64,000 nt of DNA, taken from positions 2,270,152 through 2,334,151 of the forward strand of contig RPFO01000167.1 in NCBI GenBank assembly GCA_009746045.1, written 5' to 3'. Each line of letters opens with the position of its first letter. The stretch's first letter is position 1. Below the pieces are notes generated by a model, which was given only the letters and a program-made list of their open reading frames with translations, had not been told where the DNA came from and made no database searches. A program made the position numbers and the translations under genes. This DNA comes from Mesostigma viride (taxonomy: Eukaryota > Streptophyta > Mesostigmatophyceae > Mesostigmatales > Mesostigmataceae). Positions 32,901 to 46,289 of this stretch are shown in pieces.

Positions 32901-33890
32901 TACCTCGGGATCCAGCAGGCTTGCGACCTCGTCCGCCCCGCTCAGGCCGTCCACCGTCGCCTGCCCCGGGGCACGCCCGGCGTGTCCACTGTCGTCAGTC
33001 CTAGTGTCTTCCCTGCCTGCGTTCATGAAAAACAACAAAAGACCTACGCGGGTATACTACACTGTGCCGACTGGATGGGTCTGCATGCGAGCTTGAACGA
33101 TCAGGGGAAGGCTTGGCTTCACTCCGTTTCCCTTGAGGGGAGCGTGGGGTCCGCATTCCTGCGCGCCCTCCCCATGAGCCCTTTGTTCACACTGGTTCCG
33201 GCCCTTTACGCCATCGCTCTCCGCCACCAGCTCTTTGCCCCGCAACCTCTCATCACGGCGGGTGCGTCCTGCGGCAGCTGCGGGCTTGCTCTGGATACTA
33301 CTGGGACGCACTACATCGCGTGCATGGGTGGCCAGCAGAACCAGAACTGGTTCCTCTATCTCCATACCGCTCTCCTCCGGGTGGTGTGTGCCATGGTTCG
33401 GTCGGTCTTTCCCCACTCCACCATCAAGTGCGAGGACGCGGATGGGGCCGCCCTCTACTCACCCAACCACCGCCCCGACATTACCGTGCTTGACTACGAC
33501 GGGCAGGGTTGCCACCTGCTCATCGATGTCTCCGTGGCTCGGCCGCTTTCCGGTCGCCACATCCTCCGGGCGGCTGTGGATGCCGGCGCTGCTGCCGCTG
33601 TGGCTGAGCGCGACAAGTTTGCCTCCTACGGCAATGTGGGGCCCCACCGGGTCATCCCCTTTGTCCTTGAGGAGTTCGGGGCCATGGGCCCCAAGACAGC
33701 GGAGTTTTTCCACGAGTGCTGCCAGCGCCGTGAAGACCGCCTCGACCTCGAGGGTCAGACCGCCCCGTGGTCGGCCCGCACGTGGTCCTCGTATTGGCGG
33801 CAGCGCCTGTCACTCGCCCTCACTCGCACCGTGGCTGATGTGTTATTCCGCCGCACCCGGGCCGACTTTGTCGCGACCCATGCGGTCTAG
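29970..33890 (+). CDS. R2-like retrotransposon polyprotein: RING-H2, C2H2, reverse transcriptase, CCHC, endonuclease
   Basis: 1,306 codons read from a GTG; the frame is open further upstream, so the true start is probably in the preceding frame. Visible in order (residues from 29970): a RING-H2 domain, C65-x2-C68, C84-x-H86, H89, C92, C104-x2-C107; C2H2-type fingers near 227-255 (C227, C237, H250, H255) and 271-292; reverse transcriptase with motif A LKVDCHNAFN (about 664-672), motif B GTQQGDPLGPFYLS and motif C YMDD at 757-760; a CCHC knuckle C1101-x2-C1104-x9-H1114-x3-C1118; then RPD at 1168-1170, D1186 in LLIDVSV and ERDKFASYGN, matching the PD...D...K layout of R2-type restriction-like endonucleases. 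It would reverse-transcribe its RNA at a nicked chromosomal target. The RING-H2 domain is unexpected in this class. Confidence 0.85.
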   Translation: MPAILHDVLELAGIPHVWHPAGPRRRLLSADEIARLPSWELGWDAAPAHYGPAHLVDVTASGPSCPICLDLPRPGDGLCRLPACGHVFHQACIATSLHATSATCPLCRAAVLSPLPPGVLPLGPSPVSVRRQSHAPAPTPASPVRGRGSRAGLAASSSAPLPAVGAVPAPVLSSAATSPADRPAAGPALGSAAAVVPLAEGAPDPSPSRPGPAQPGGRTPSDGFHYCQVDGPLGDPCGARLPNRNSLLVHIRASHPHITEAAMRAMDCYRCPAAHCQRIFSIHGRYQHERQCRRQTPQNGLPGGPAAAPASRSGAAPRSAPAPPPASQGTSDPGDLSAGWAFLATLPFAACARNPCMTLPDVPHRARSLFTRCALLSLARMHSHPLDELGHKLFLVTPRLLLAPLERGVRGVQGAVIARCRRFLLGDWEGLWALQPPASTRVSGAASFARVEADVMRLVKVGELSRAMQKLELTALAPSTPPTLQALRDLHPDEPAFAVPAPATPPPPPIVLDLDIFTAVLKDLPNASSTGPSGWRYEHLSVMAGHGGATALFEAAADLAAGSLAPAARPWLAGARLIALLKDDVPPPAGRVRPIACGEVLRKLVSKVICRQKAPEFRAYFCPNRSDTEESVAAQLGVATKGGSDIIVHTVQAYLETHPTHVALKVDCHNAFNAVTKASIFEAVGEAFPDLLAWTAACYGEPTQLSFLMEDGTFADIASRTGTQQGDPLGPFYLSAPLHKALQGVHAAHPDVVLLAYMDDIHALGPADAVVAALAALEVAMAAINLRLTLPKCAVFSPQGDCSGFPAAIPGALARARGFSCLGVPVGDPDYVEEELRATVEQRTHVLETWARLKDPQTKGLLLWFCAHPRVVHWLRGAPPHLVRLAAEGHDERIQAALQVLLPGPSLPAHSMRLATLPCRMGGCGLTRAARLAPAAFLGSVAQAWAEIRRLVPSAVSAIPDLVTPSPFPFVQAVQDSYLGIQQACDLVRPAQAVHRRLPRGTPGVSTVVSPSVFPACVHEKQQKTYAGILHCADWMGLHASLNDQGKAWLHSVSLEGSVGSAFLRALPMSPLFTLVPALYAIALRHQLFAPQPLITAGASCGSCGLALDTTGTHYIACMGGQQNQNWFLYLHTALLRVVCAMVRSVFPHSTIKCEDADGAALYSPNHRPDITVLDYDGQGCHLLIDVSVARPLSGRHILRAAVDAGAAAAVAERDKFASYGNVGPHRVIPFVLEEFGAMGPKTAEFFHECCQRREDRLDLEGQTAPWSARTWSSYWRQRLSLALTRTVADVLFRRTRADFVATHAV

Positions 33891-34103
33891 ATCCCTTCCA
33901 GGCCTGCATGGTGGGCCGGCAGCGCTGTTGCTGCGTGTAGTTTTGTGATGTATAGTTAGTTGTACCTTGTGCCGCTGGCGTGATCCTTGGATGTCTGTGT
34001 CAGATTACTATTAATTTCTTCAGGGTTATTCTCCCAGTTATCGGGTTTTTCCTTATGTTGCATGCCTATCTCACCTCCGTAATCTATCATTCTCAATGAA
34101 TAT

Positions 34104-35169
34104 ATATGACCATTTTGTTCGACAGTGCTCACCTGCCTCCTGGACAGTAGTAGTACACGGCATACCTACCCACATGATGACGCTGTTCTTGTGTAAAAGA
34201 ATCTTGCAAGTGAAAAAGAATATAGCATCACACCCAAGAAGGAGGTCCCAGCATTGATATCCACTAGATGCACTTGATGCCCTGGTACCTGTCACCTTGG
34301 CACAAGATTGGGCCAGTGGGGCCTTCCACGAACAATTAGTTCGAGCTACGCGCTCCCACCCCCCTCCGAGTTGCTCCTGCAATTAACATCTGCAGGTTGC
34401 GACTTCGTAAACAAGGCCCCCTGAAGTCCCAGTCGCTCCAGGTATACCCCACATGTGCAAAGACTTAAGTACCTGATAACACCCCCCGCCCCCCCCCCAA
34501 AAAAAGCCCACAACCAGACCAATGCACCTCCAAAGCCCAACCCTCTGGCCCCTAGATGTTGCTCGAGTTTTCCCCGCGGCAGCTTTTCCCCTCGCTCCGG
34601 TCAGAGACACATGCGCTGGTTGTCTCCTTGACATGAACGGCTCTCCGCGCCGTTGGGATGGGACGTTTGCAAGCCCAAGAGGGGGGGGGGGGCAGATTGG
34701 GAAGAAATCGTGCTTCCCTTTTTGCGTTCAGGCCATGCCACTGTCCCCTAAACAGCAGCAGGTCATGAACCAACACAAGTCCAATTTCGAATGTGATCTG
34801 TGGCATCATCTAGAATTGTCTCCTAGAATGCCCGGGACGACAGGTCCTCATACTAATCAATTATTGATCCCTGGATCCATTCCAAAGACCATACTACTAT
34901 GATGGGTGTACAGCTGCACTAGGAGTAGGCACTCAAGACCCCCTCAACATTATCGCAAGCCAACAAACTTGCAGGGTCCCAAAACCCTACAACTTCTTCA
35001 AAAGTACGACGCGTCTGTTGTTTGCGGAGCCCAGCGTCTACAGTCTCGCAGGGCATCCCCTTCTCCTTCTTCCCCCCCCACCATGTTACCGGGAAAGGGG
35101 GGCGCCTTGCCAAGATGTAGGACCCCCAGTTGGTGCATGGGGGTTCGCCGTTTGCGTGACTGGCTGACG
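34104..35169. other. intergenic region between element A1 and AK6
   Basis: No gene seen. A SINE-end fragment (GCGCTGGTTGTCTCCTTGAC) is at 34612-34631. The right part is the 3' flank of AK6, which is transcribed toward it. Confidence 0.5.
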
Positions 35170-39080
<3,911 letters not shown>

Positions 39081-40178
39081 TGCGCTTGGGATCGGCGTAA
39101 GACCTCTATTCGCTCGTGCCCCAGTCACAGACAACAAAAACGGGTTTTAAGAACTCGCGCCGCGAATGTTACGCAGTCATGCTACCCAAATGCCGGTAAC
39201 TACACGTTCCAAAAGGGGTTCCCACGGACGGAATCGGAAACGCTTATTCCAGGGGATGCCGACTCCCGCGAGTCGCCATTCCTTTAAAATGGCTTCTTTA
39301 TAATCGCACCGCCTCCAAAGAACGACACTAATGAAAGAGGCAGATCCGGTATCTATGGATACTTGCACATGCCATTAAAGCTCGAGCTGACCAGGATCAT
39401 TTCACCTGACGACTGACGTTATTTCTCGCGGGAAAGATATCCTGGATATGGATCTTCCTTCAAGCTGCTTCAAAGAGACTTCATCGAGAAGATGAGAAGA
39501 TGGACAAACCTAAGGATAGTTCATTTCAGGTGGTACGTATTGTACCTGATTTATCACAGGCGCCTTGCAAAACTCACCTGGGACTTCACCTGATTCCCTA
39601 ACCCGAAAGGGTCCCAATTTGAAATGCGTGAAACTTGGGCCATCGCTTGGATCCCCCAAAACACCTGGCGGAGCGCATTTCAAAGAATTTCCGAAGCCAA
39701 CAATTTTGGAGAAAAGAGGGGTTAAATATGAGAATTTGCATTGGATGAAACTCAAAATGACGGCGGACGGCGGATCTGGATGCAAAGTCCTTGAATCTGC
39801 GGCAATTTGGTATGGTGCAAAAATATTTGCAAGGTGTTGCGGAAAACGCTGACAACCCAAGGACAACCCCCCCCGAAAACCTGACTGTATAACCGAAGGT
39901 GCTTTCCCTCGGCGCGGCGCTTGAGACCCTGCGTCCGTGCCGGGGCCCGGGGCCCGGGAACCTTTGGTCTTGCCGGTCAGACATAAGATTCAAGCGATGG
40001 ATGACTCATCGAAGGGTTGACTCATCAAGGCATCATCCGCGAGGCTGATTGTCGCTCATCAAGATCTGCAAGAGCATTTTAACCCCAATCGAAGTTTTCA
40101 TTTCCCACCACATCAGCCTCGCGGGACGAGGAAAGAGACGCTTCCGACCATCTCTTTCACCCCCACACTCGTTCCACG
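39081..40178. other. divergent intergenic region between AK6 and the CBS-domain gene
   Basis: About 1.1 kb with the two coding starts pointing away from each other, so promoters of both genes should lie here. No TATA box or other element could be assigned with confidence. No additional gene seen. Confidence 0.5.
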
Positions 40179-43100
40179 ATGCTTCGTGCACAGGCCGCCG
40201 GTTTTCTGCGCAGGAGCGCGGAGTTCAGGCAGGTGCTGGGGATAAGGCCTTTCCACAATACCTTGGTCAAGGGACGAGCAGGTATGTTTCGCAGCTTGCG
40301 GTCGCGTAGTATGGGGCATGCTCGTCTCGGCCGTTTCCATCGTTCGGACAACGCGTCACAATTCCTGTGCCTTGTTAGGGTATCTGCTGCGCATGCATCT
40401 TTCTTGTTCAAAGGTTGCCCGAATTTGCCAAATTTCGCCCTTGCAGCAGGACAATCTCGACAACCCGATGATCGCTAACGAAAATGTCTTACGCGGCATT
40501 GCCCCTGCAGATGCTCCCACCGATATCGGAGTTGGTTCCAAGATGTCGGACATGGTCCCCTTGCTGAGCGAGGAGCGCAAAATCGCGTTTTCCTTCTCGG
40601 TGGATGCCCGGTCGACCTCCGTCAAGAGCATTGTCAACATGGTACAGAAAGGGGTGAGTTGCAGGCGCGTGTTCTTTCCGGCGAATATTCCTCCGCTTCC
40701 CGTTTTGGGGGGGGGGAATTCGACCTCTGCCCGTGCACGGGTTTTTATTTCAGGAGTTGTGGACCGGCAGCCTGGCCTCATAACAGGTTGTGTGCGTCCG
40801 AGAAAGCACGGAAGGCGTCTAAGACGATTCCGTTAATAATTCGTCACAAATTCACTTGCTCCGCATGCTCCACCTTTTGTCCTGGCCACATTCTTCGCTC
40901 TTGCTGCCCACTGCGCCCTGCCCGGCTGCCCTCGTTGCTCTCAAGCTGGCCTCATTCCGTCCCCTCGTCTTTCCCTTCAACTGTCCTCGATTTCTTCCCT
41001 GCAACTGCCCCATATGTTCCTGCCCCCTTTTTCTCTAGTTCCGCCCACCCTCACCTGCCCTTATTTCTCTTCTTCTGCCGCCCCCTGCGACCCTGCCCCC
41101 ACTTCAAATCTCGCTGCCCCTTCTGTCCTGCCCACGTTTTCTCTTTCTTCCTTTCTCTCTGCTGCCTCTTCTGTTCCTGCCCTGTATGCTGCCCACCCTA
41201 CCGTGCCCTTTTCTTTCGTGTTTTGCTGTCGCCCCTGGCCCTCGCCATTCTCGCCGGATCGGCCACGCCATTGGCCAGCAGGGCGTGACTTCTCCCACTC
41301 TGCGTCCCCTGCTTTAAACTTTTGCTTTAAATTTTTATGGTACCCCCTCTTTCCCTGCCCTTGAGGCACCATGTTGCAAAGAGATTCCTCTGTGGCCTGC
41401 CCACTTGAGGCAGTACATGAGAAGCTAGGGCGCCCTCCCTCCTCGTTGTGTATAGGATTGAGGGTTCTCTTTCGTACCCACGGGACGCAGTCACGTGCTT
41501 TTGATTTATTTTTTATTCCCTGCCCTTTCTTGCCAGATCCTGCACGCGCTCGCCAAGGAGGACAACCCTCGCTTTCCCCGGGACCCCTGTCCTGCCCTCA
41601 ATGCCCCCCCCACCGTTGCCCGCGTCCGACTTCTAGGATGTCCCCACACGCCCCCTCATTTTCCTGCCCCCTCTCCCCAGATCAGCTACACAGGCGCCAA
41701 GGAGGATCCATGCACGATGTCTTTGATTCTGGCCACCACGATGTCTTTTATTCGGGCCACCATGATTTCTCTCATTCTGACCACCACGATGTCTTTTATT
41801 CGGGCCACCATTTTTCCTCTTATTCTGACGACCATGCCTCGCCCTTGCTTCCTACGCGAGCCCTCTCTGCCGGTTCCTTTCTGCCTCCCTTTCCCCACCT
41901 ACATAGCCTAAAGTTCTGTGCTAAAAGCGTGTATGACAACTGTGTAATAAGCGTGTGGAATAAGCGTGTGGAATAAGCGTGTGGAATAAGCGTGTGGAAT
42001 GAGCGTGTGTAATAAGCGTGTGGAATGAGCGTGTATGACAACTGTGTAAGAAAGTGTGTATGACAACTTGGAAAGGGGGTTACCTTGCGAGCGGAGCCAT
42101 AACAGATCGGCCTCGCGCGCGTCAAGGAGGGAAACGTTTCTCTTTTTCTGCCTCCCCTGCCTCGCATGAAATCTGATACCCCCCTCCCTGCCCCTGTACC
42201 CACGTGCCAGATCTCCCACGTCATGCTCGTCAAGGAGGACCTCCTCTCCGTTCCTGCCCTTTGCATTTCTCGTGCCCTTATGCTGTCCACCTCCCCTGAT
42301 GTGTTCCTGCCGACGCGCCCGCTTCCCCCAGATCGGCCATGCGCTGGTCAAGGAGGATGACCAGGTGGTGGGCATCGTGACCGAGCGTGACTACCTGACC
42401 AAGATCGTGGCCAACCCAGCCAACGGGCCGTCGACACCTGTCCGCGACATCATGACGCCGATCGGGCGGATCGTGTCGGTGGAGGCTGACACCGCGTACG
42501 TGCGGTAGAATTATGGACTGGAGAGTTATGGGGTTGTTGGTGCTACGTATGGCTGACGTTGCGTACGTGACAGGATGGTGGACCTGCTAGAAGCATTAGA
42601 AGGTGTAGAATGGTTGGTGCTTCAAGTATGTCGTCGTCAATGTGACTAGGACAAGTTTACAAGCCATCGGTGCCAGAACCGTCCACCGCCCTGTATGGCC
42701 AGTGACAGGATGGGGGAATCGTTGGTGTCACGTAAGGGTGAGTGATCGACGTTGACTGTGACATTTTGTGTTGATCGCTATGCTCAGCGCTACACACGCA
42801 TGAGTGAGAGAAGTGAACGGTCGTATTTATCGGTGCCAGGAGTATGGAATGATTGGTTGGTGCTACTGAAATGATTGGTTGGTGCTACTGAAATGATTGG
42901 TTGGTGCTGATTGGTTGGAGTGCTGTAGATGCGTGGAAGGTCGGCGCACGATGTGCGGAATTGTTGCTGTGGCGTATGCGGAAGTGCTAGAGTCCTTGTT
43001 CACGTTGCTAGAGTCATCACGCGGAAGTGCTAGAGTCGTTGGTTGGTGCCAGACATGCAAATCGCAGTTTCGCACTGCTAACCTGTACCTGCGGGTGCCA

Positions 43101-43796
43101 GAAGTGAAACTTTACCTTCACCCGTGAATGCCCAAAGTCTGGAACCCTCGGGCGTTTACTCAAGGGTGCTAGACTTCGGGAGCCCTCCCTGCGAAGATTG
43201 TCGAGTCCCACCACTTGCCTCAAGATGTTTGCCCACCCACCGCGCTTGCCACCTCCCAACCCACCTTGCAACCCACCTCGCAACCCTCCACGTTTGCCAC
43301 CCGGCAACTAGCCTCAGCATGGAGGATTGCATGGCAAGCATGGCGCAACCATCTGACATGACCTATTACATAATGTGCTAACCCGATGCGCCTCTCATGC
43401 TCGTTATTGACCGAGACCTCCCCCCCCCTACACACACCACCATTACCGAACCACCACTACACTACAGTGTCGAGGAGTGCATGTAGATCATGCGCCATGA
43501 GAATAACATCATCACTTTCACTTTCCCTGTACGACTACTTAGATCATAGCTTTGTTTTCTCCTCTCGTGCTCTGCATTCTTCCCCTCCCATGCTCTTAAC
43601 TCACCCCCCCTTATTCACCCACACCAGCGTTGAGGACTGCATGGCGATTATGCGCAAGAAGAATATCCGCCACATGCCCATCGTTAAGGACGGCAAGCTG
43701 TGGGGCGTGCTGTCCATCCGCGACGTGGTCAACCACCTGGCGTCGGCACGCGAGGCGGAGATCAAGTACCTGCACGACTACATCGCGGGGTATTGA
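40179..43796 (+). CDS. CBS-domain-pair protein, probably mitochondrial (CBSX3-like)
   Basis: Four exons, 40179-40281, 40511-40653, 42332-42495 and 43628-43796, joined in phase (1, 0, 2) to give about 192 residues. The N-terminus MLRAQAAGFLRRSAEFRQVL is Arg/Ala-rich, lacks early acidic residues and resembles a mitochondrial presequence. CBS motif 1 spans exons 2-3: SVKSIVNMVQKG, IGHALVKEDDQVVGIVTERD, YLTKIV, then VRDIMTP. CBS motif 2 is in exon 4: VEDCMAIMRKKNIRHMPIVK, GKLWGVLSIRDVVNHL, ending YLHDYIAGY. Order, length and C-terminus resemble plant CBSX3, a mitochondrial protein that binds adenosine nucleotides and modulates o-type thioredoxin; that function is inferred. The exon 2 start is the least certain: an alternative acceptor at 40447/40450 gives QDNLDNPMIANENV but breaks phase with exon 1. 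Confidence 0.87.
41701..41830 (+). repeat. roughly 27-bp tandem repeat in CBS gene intron 2
   Basis: Four to five diverged units of about GGCCACCATGATTTCTCTCA / TTCTGACCACCACGATGTCT. Confidence 0.75.
41938..42065 (+). repeat. roughly 13-bp tandem repeat in CBS gene intron 2
   Basis: Repeats of AAGCGTGTGGAAT and GAGCGTGTATGACAACTGTG variants, six to eight units. Confidence 0.8.
42549..42572 (+). repeat. copy of the CBS gene exon 3 donor region
   Basis: ATGGCTGACGTTGC before GTACGTGAC repeats the exon end GAGGCTGACACCGC before GTACGTGCG (42482-42503), about 67 bp downstream, donor preserved. Confidence 0.65.
43309..43515 (+). repeat. two copies of the CBS gene exon 4 acceptor region
   Basis: The true boundary (43623-43660) is ACCAG then CGTTGAGGACTGCATGGCGA. 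Copies: 43312-43350 (CTCAG then CATGGAGGATTGCATGGCAA) and 43462-43515 (TACAG then TGTCGAGGAGTGCATGTAGA, followed by TCATGCGCCATGAGAATAAC). The second matches for about 45 bp of exon but has an in-frame stop. Confidence 0.85.
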
Positions 43797-44056
43797 GGGG
43801 GCGGGTGGCAGAGGTCAACTGCCTGCGCGACTTTGTCGCGGGGTGTTGAGGGGGCAGGTGGCAGAGGTCAAGTGCCTGCGCGACTTTGTCGCGGGGTGTT
43901 GAGGGGGCGGGTGGCAGAGGTCAAGTGCCTGCGCGACTTTGTCGCGGGGTGTTGAGGCGGCGGGTGGCAGAGGTCAAGTGCCTGCGCGACTTTGTCGCGG
44001 GGTATTGAGGGGGCGGGTGGCAGAGGTCAAGTGCCTGCGCAACCACATTGCAGGGT
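43797..44056 (+). repeat. 57-bp tandem repeat derived from the end of the CBS gene
   Basis: After the stop, five copies of a roughly 57-bp unit (GGGGCGGGTGGCAGAGGTCA, AGTGCCTGCGCGACTTTGTC, GCGGGGTGTTGAG) follow directly. The unit matches the last coding bases, GAGATCAAGTACCTGCACGA, CTACATCGCGGGGTATTGA, so the coding tail plus stop codon has been amplified into the 3' UTR. Confidence 0.88.
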
Positions 44057-46289
44057 ATGGAGGGCCTTGATGGGCCCTCTCTATGAGAGACTATGATTAG
44101 GCGATCCCATTTCTCATGCCATGGGGACGGGGCCAGGTGGCGTGATGTGATATATCACCCCCGCATGGCGGGCGATGGAAGGGGACGGATGGTGGGCTGT
44201 CGTGGGTTCTGGAGGGGGGTACCTGGCCAGGGGGGGGTCATGCGCGACTGCCTCGCAAAGTGGTGGAGACCGCGGTGTGCTGGACGACAGAGAGCCTGCA
44301 GGATGACGAATGTGGACTGTTTCACACAGGACATGGGCTGTTGAAACCAGGGCGTGCACGGTGGGCTATGGAGTGGCTGCATCACGGGAAGGCTTCTGGG
44401 AGGGTCCTCTGATGACTTGACAAGCGCTTGAGGGGGCTTAAGTCCATGGGCTCTCGAAGCGGGTGAGCTCATGGGCTGGCTTTCATGCGCTGGCAAGGGG
44501 AGGGCGAGCTGTCTGCCCGTTGTGGGGTTCTGCGGCTGGCTGCAGCCGTGGGAAGAGAGATCGTCGCTGTGGAGCTTGTGGTTGCTGCGTCATGTCGTGG
44601 GCGGAGCCAGATTGCTGCGTCATCTGCCATTCGGCTGGATAGCTGGTGGCTCGGCATGGGGGGAAACAGAGCTTGCTCTACCACGGGACTGCGTGCGCTT
44701 TTTTTGGTATACTGAGCGTTGTCTTCGGCTTGTAAGAAATCAAGGGAATCTAAGCCAAGCTTCCTATGCCTGCCAGCCGATGTGGATGCATCCAGGGGGG
44801 GTGGACGCTACATCTGGGTGGCACGGTCGGCGCTTTGACTGTTACATACCATGTATTGGAAGTCTATATTTTAGTTAGGACGCAGGGAGGTGAGAGGAGC
44901 CTGGGTGGAGGGCGATCATCGCAGGCAAAGGCTCACGAGAAGGCGGCCGTTGGAGCACAGGGGGAGCGCCATCAGAGGGGGGGGGGGCGCACGAAGCCTG
45001 GGAGCGTGGGGCTTGCGGTATCTTCCCCAAATCTTGTCTGTAGGTTTCCGCCGATTTTCACAGATATTCACAACTCATCGGATGCGGGTGTGGACACGTC
45101 TCGGCTGCCAGCCCACCTGCTAAGTAGGCACTTGCATGTCATGCGCAGAGGCATGCCACGGAGTACTTACCCTGTTACCCACCTGCTGTGATGGGGTGGA
45201 TTTCCAGGGATGTCCAGCAGTGGCTGGTTTGTGTAGGCCAAGCTGCCAGGTGGAAACTTCCTAGGTTGCAGCCGCATGGCCCGCCGTGGCGTAACGGAAG
45301 CACTATTGTAAAGATAGAAAAAGCTGTAGCGGCGATTTTGCCGCATGTTGGTACGTGGCGAAACCTGGTTTCGCCTGCAAAGGAATATATATACATAGTG
45401 TTGGCTGTCTTTTGTTACTGTGCACCTCCTCTCGTCGACTACTAGGAGCTTGCCGTCTTGGTCAATATGTGGAAGTAGTGCCCCTGTCCGGCTGGTTTCT
45501 GAGACATCTGCTTGTGACTTTTGCCATGGATAGGTGAAGCAGTGCCTTGCGTTTGGTTAGCTCGGAGGGCCGCAAGCATGCGGGCGCCTACATGCGCACG
45601 GGGACCTGACCAGAAGGGCGTTTTCGCTCCTCCCTGATTCTTTGGCTTGGTTTCGGAAAGCCACCTGTACACACAGGCACTGCTGCTGGCACTGTCTCTG
45701 CTGGGAGGGCCATGCGGCAGTTGCTCAGTTGTCCATATACTACTATAGTGTTTCCTTCGATCCTTCGTAAATTGTACGGTTTATCTTTATATGCATCAAT
45801 GGCACTGGATGTTTTGCGACACCCAATGATGGACATGGTATGCAAATGGATTTGCATGTGGACCGCGTTGGCACCATATACTACGCTGCACGCTCCAAGT
45901 CATTGTTATAGTTTGCACGGGGAGGCCAAGAACTGTTCGTTGGAACATCTTGATACCTGCCAGCTGTCACAGTTTCTCAAGCCGGTAATTTTCAACAGCG
46001 GGTCGATGCCGTCGCACTTCAGCATCCTTCAATATGTTTTTTTCCTTCTGCACATGCATGCCAATCCTGACTTGACAGCTGGAGCCGTGGCAGTTGGAGT
46101 TTAGAAACACTGCCGCCACCACTGTGCTAGAGCCAAGCATTCGGTCACAACAGGCATCTACTCCGGACGTGACTCCCCAACGGGAGCACGGGTTTAACCA
46201 AAATTCATCTACTACTTACTAGATCTGGAGAAGTGGACGTGGCCATTGGGGGGGGCTGGGCGATGCTTGCTGGGCAGGAGGGCAGCTAG
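44057..46289. other. intergenic region downstream of the CBS gene
   Basis: About 2.2 kb in which I recognise no gene. Holds the second copy of the palindrome (45121-45169). Open frames on either strand carry no recognisable motif. Confidence 0.5.
45121..45169. repeat. second copy of the dispersed palindrome
   Basis: TAAGTAGGCACTTGCATGTC followed by GGCATGCCACGGAGTACTTA; shares the right arm exactly with 11723-11741. Confidence 0.6.

Larger units (their letters stand above)
29085..34103 (+). mobile_element. R2-like non-LTR retrotransposon, near-complete copy (family A, copy A1)
   Basis: Contains two long open frames (29224-29955 and 29970-33890) and a 3' UTR ending ATTCTCAATGAATATATAT at 34103; that 3' end is shared by copies at 50080, 50087, 52519 and 54626. 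Architecture (zinc fingers, reverse transcriptase, CCHC knuckle, PD-D-type nuclease) is that of the restriction-like-endonuclease class. The 5' boundary is not defined; the first 100 bp hold a SINE-end motif (29088-29116). The element lies directly after the LINE remnant. Confidence 0.8.
41531..42247 (+). repeat. three copies of the CBS gene exon 3 acceptor region
   Basis: The true boundary (42325-42365) is CCCCAG then ATCGGCCATGCGCTGGTCAA before GGAGGATGAC. Copies upstream: 41531-41570 (TGCCAG then ATCCTGCACGCGCTCGCCAA before GGAGGACAAC), 41674-41710 (CCCCAG then ATCAGCTACACAGGCGCCAA before GGAGGATCC) and 42206-42246 (TGCCAG then ATCTCCCACGTCATGCTCGT before CAAGGAGGAC). All keep a pyrimidine tract, the CAG and an open reading frame over the copied part. 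Confidence 0.88.

Noticed and set aside
31770-33038. 422-codon minus-strand frame
   Set aside because: Antisense shadow of the R2-like polyprotein; the plus strand carries all reverse transcriptase and nuclease motifs.
40447-40510. Longer exon 2 for the CBS gene starting QDNLDNPMIANENV
   Set aside because: The acceptors at 40447/40450 are out of phase with the exon 1 donor at 40281, while the acceptor at 40511 is in phase; kept as an alternative only.
45712-46104. 130-codon plus-strand frame
   Set aside because: No motif, no splice or neighbour support; too short to call in this background.
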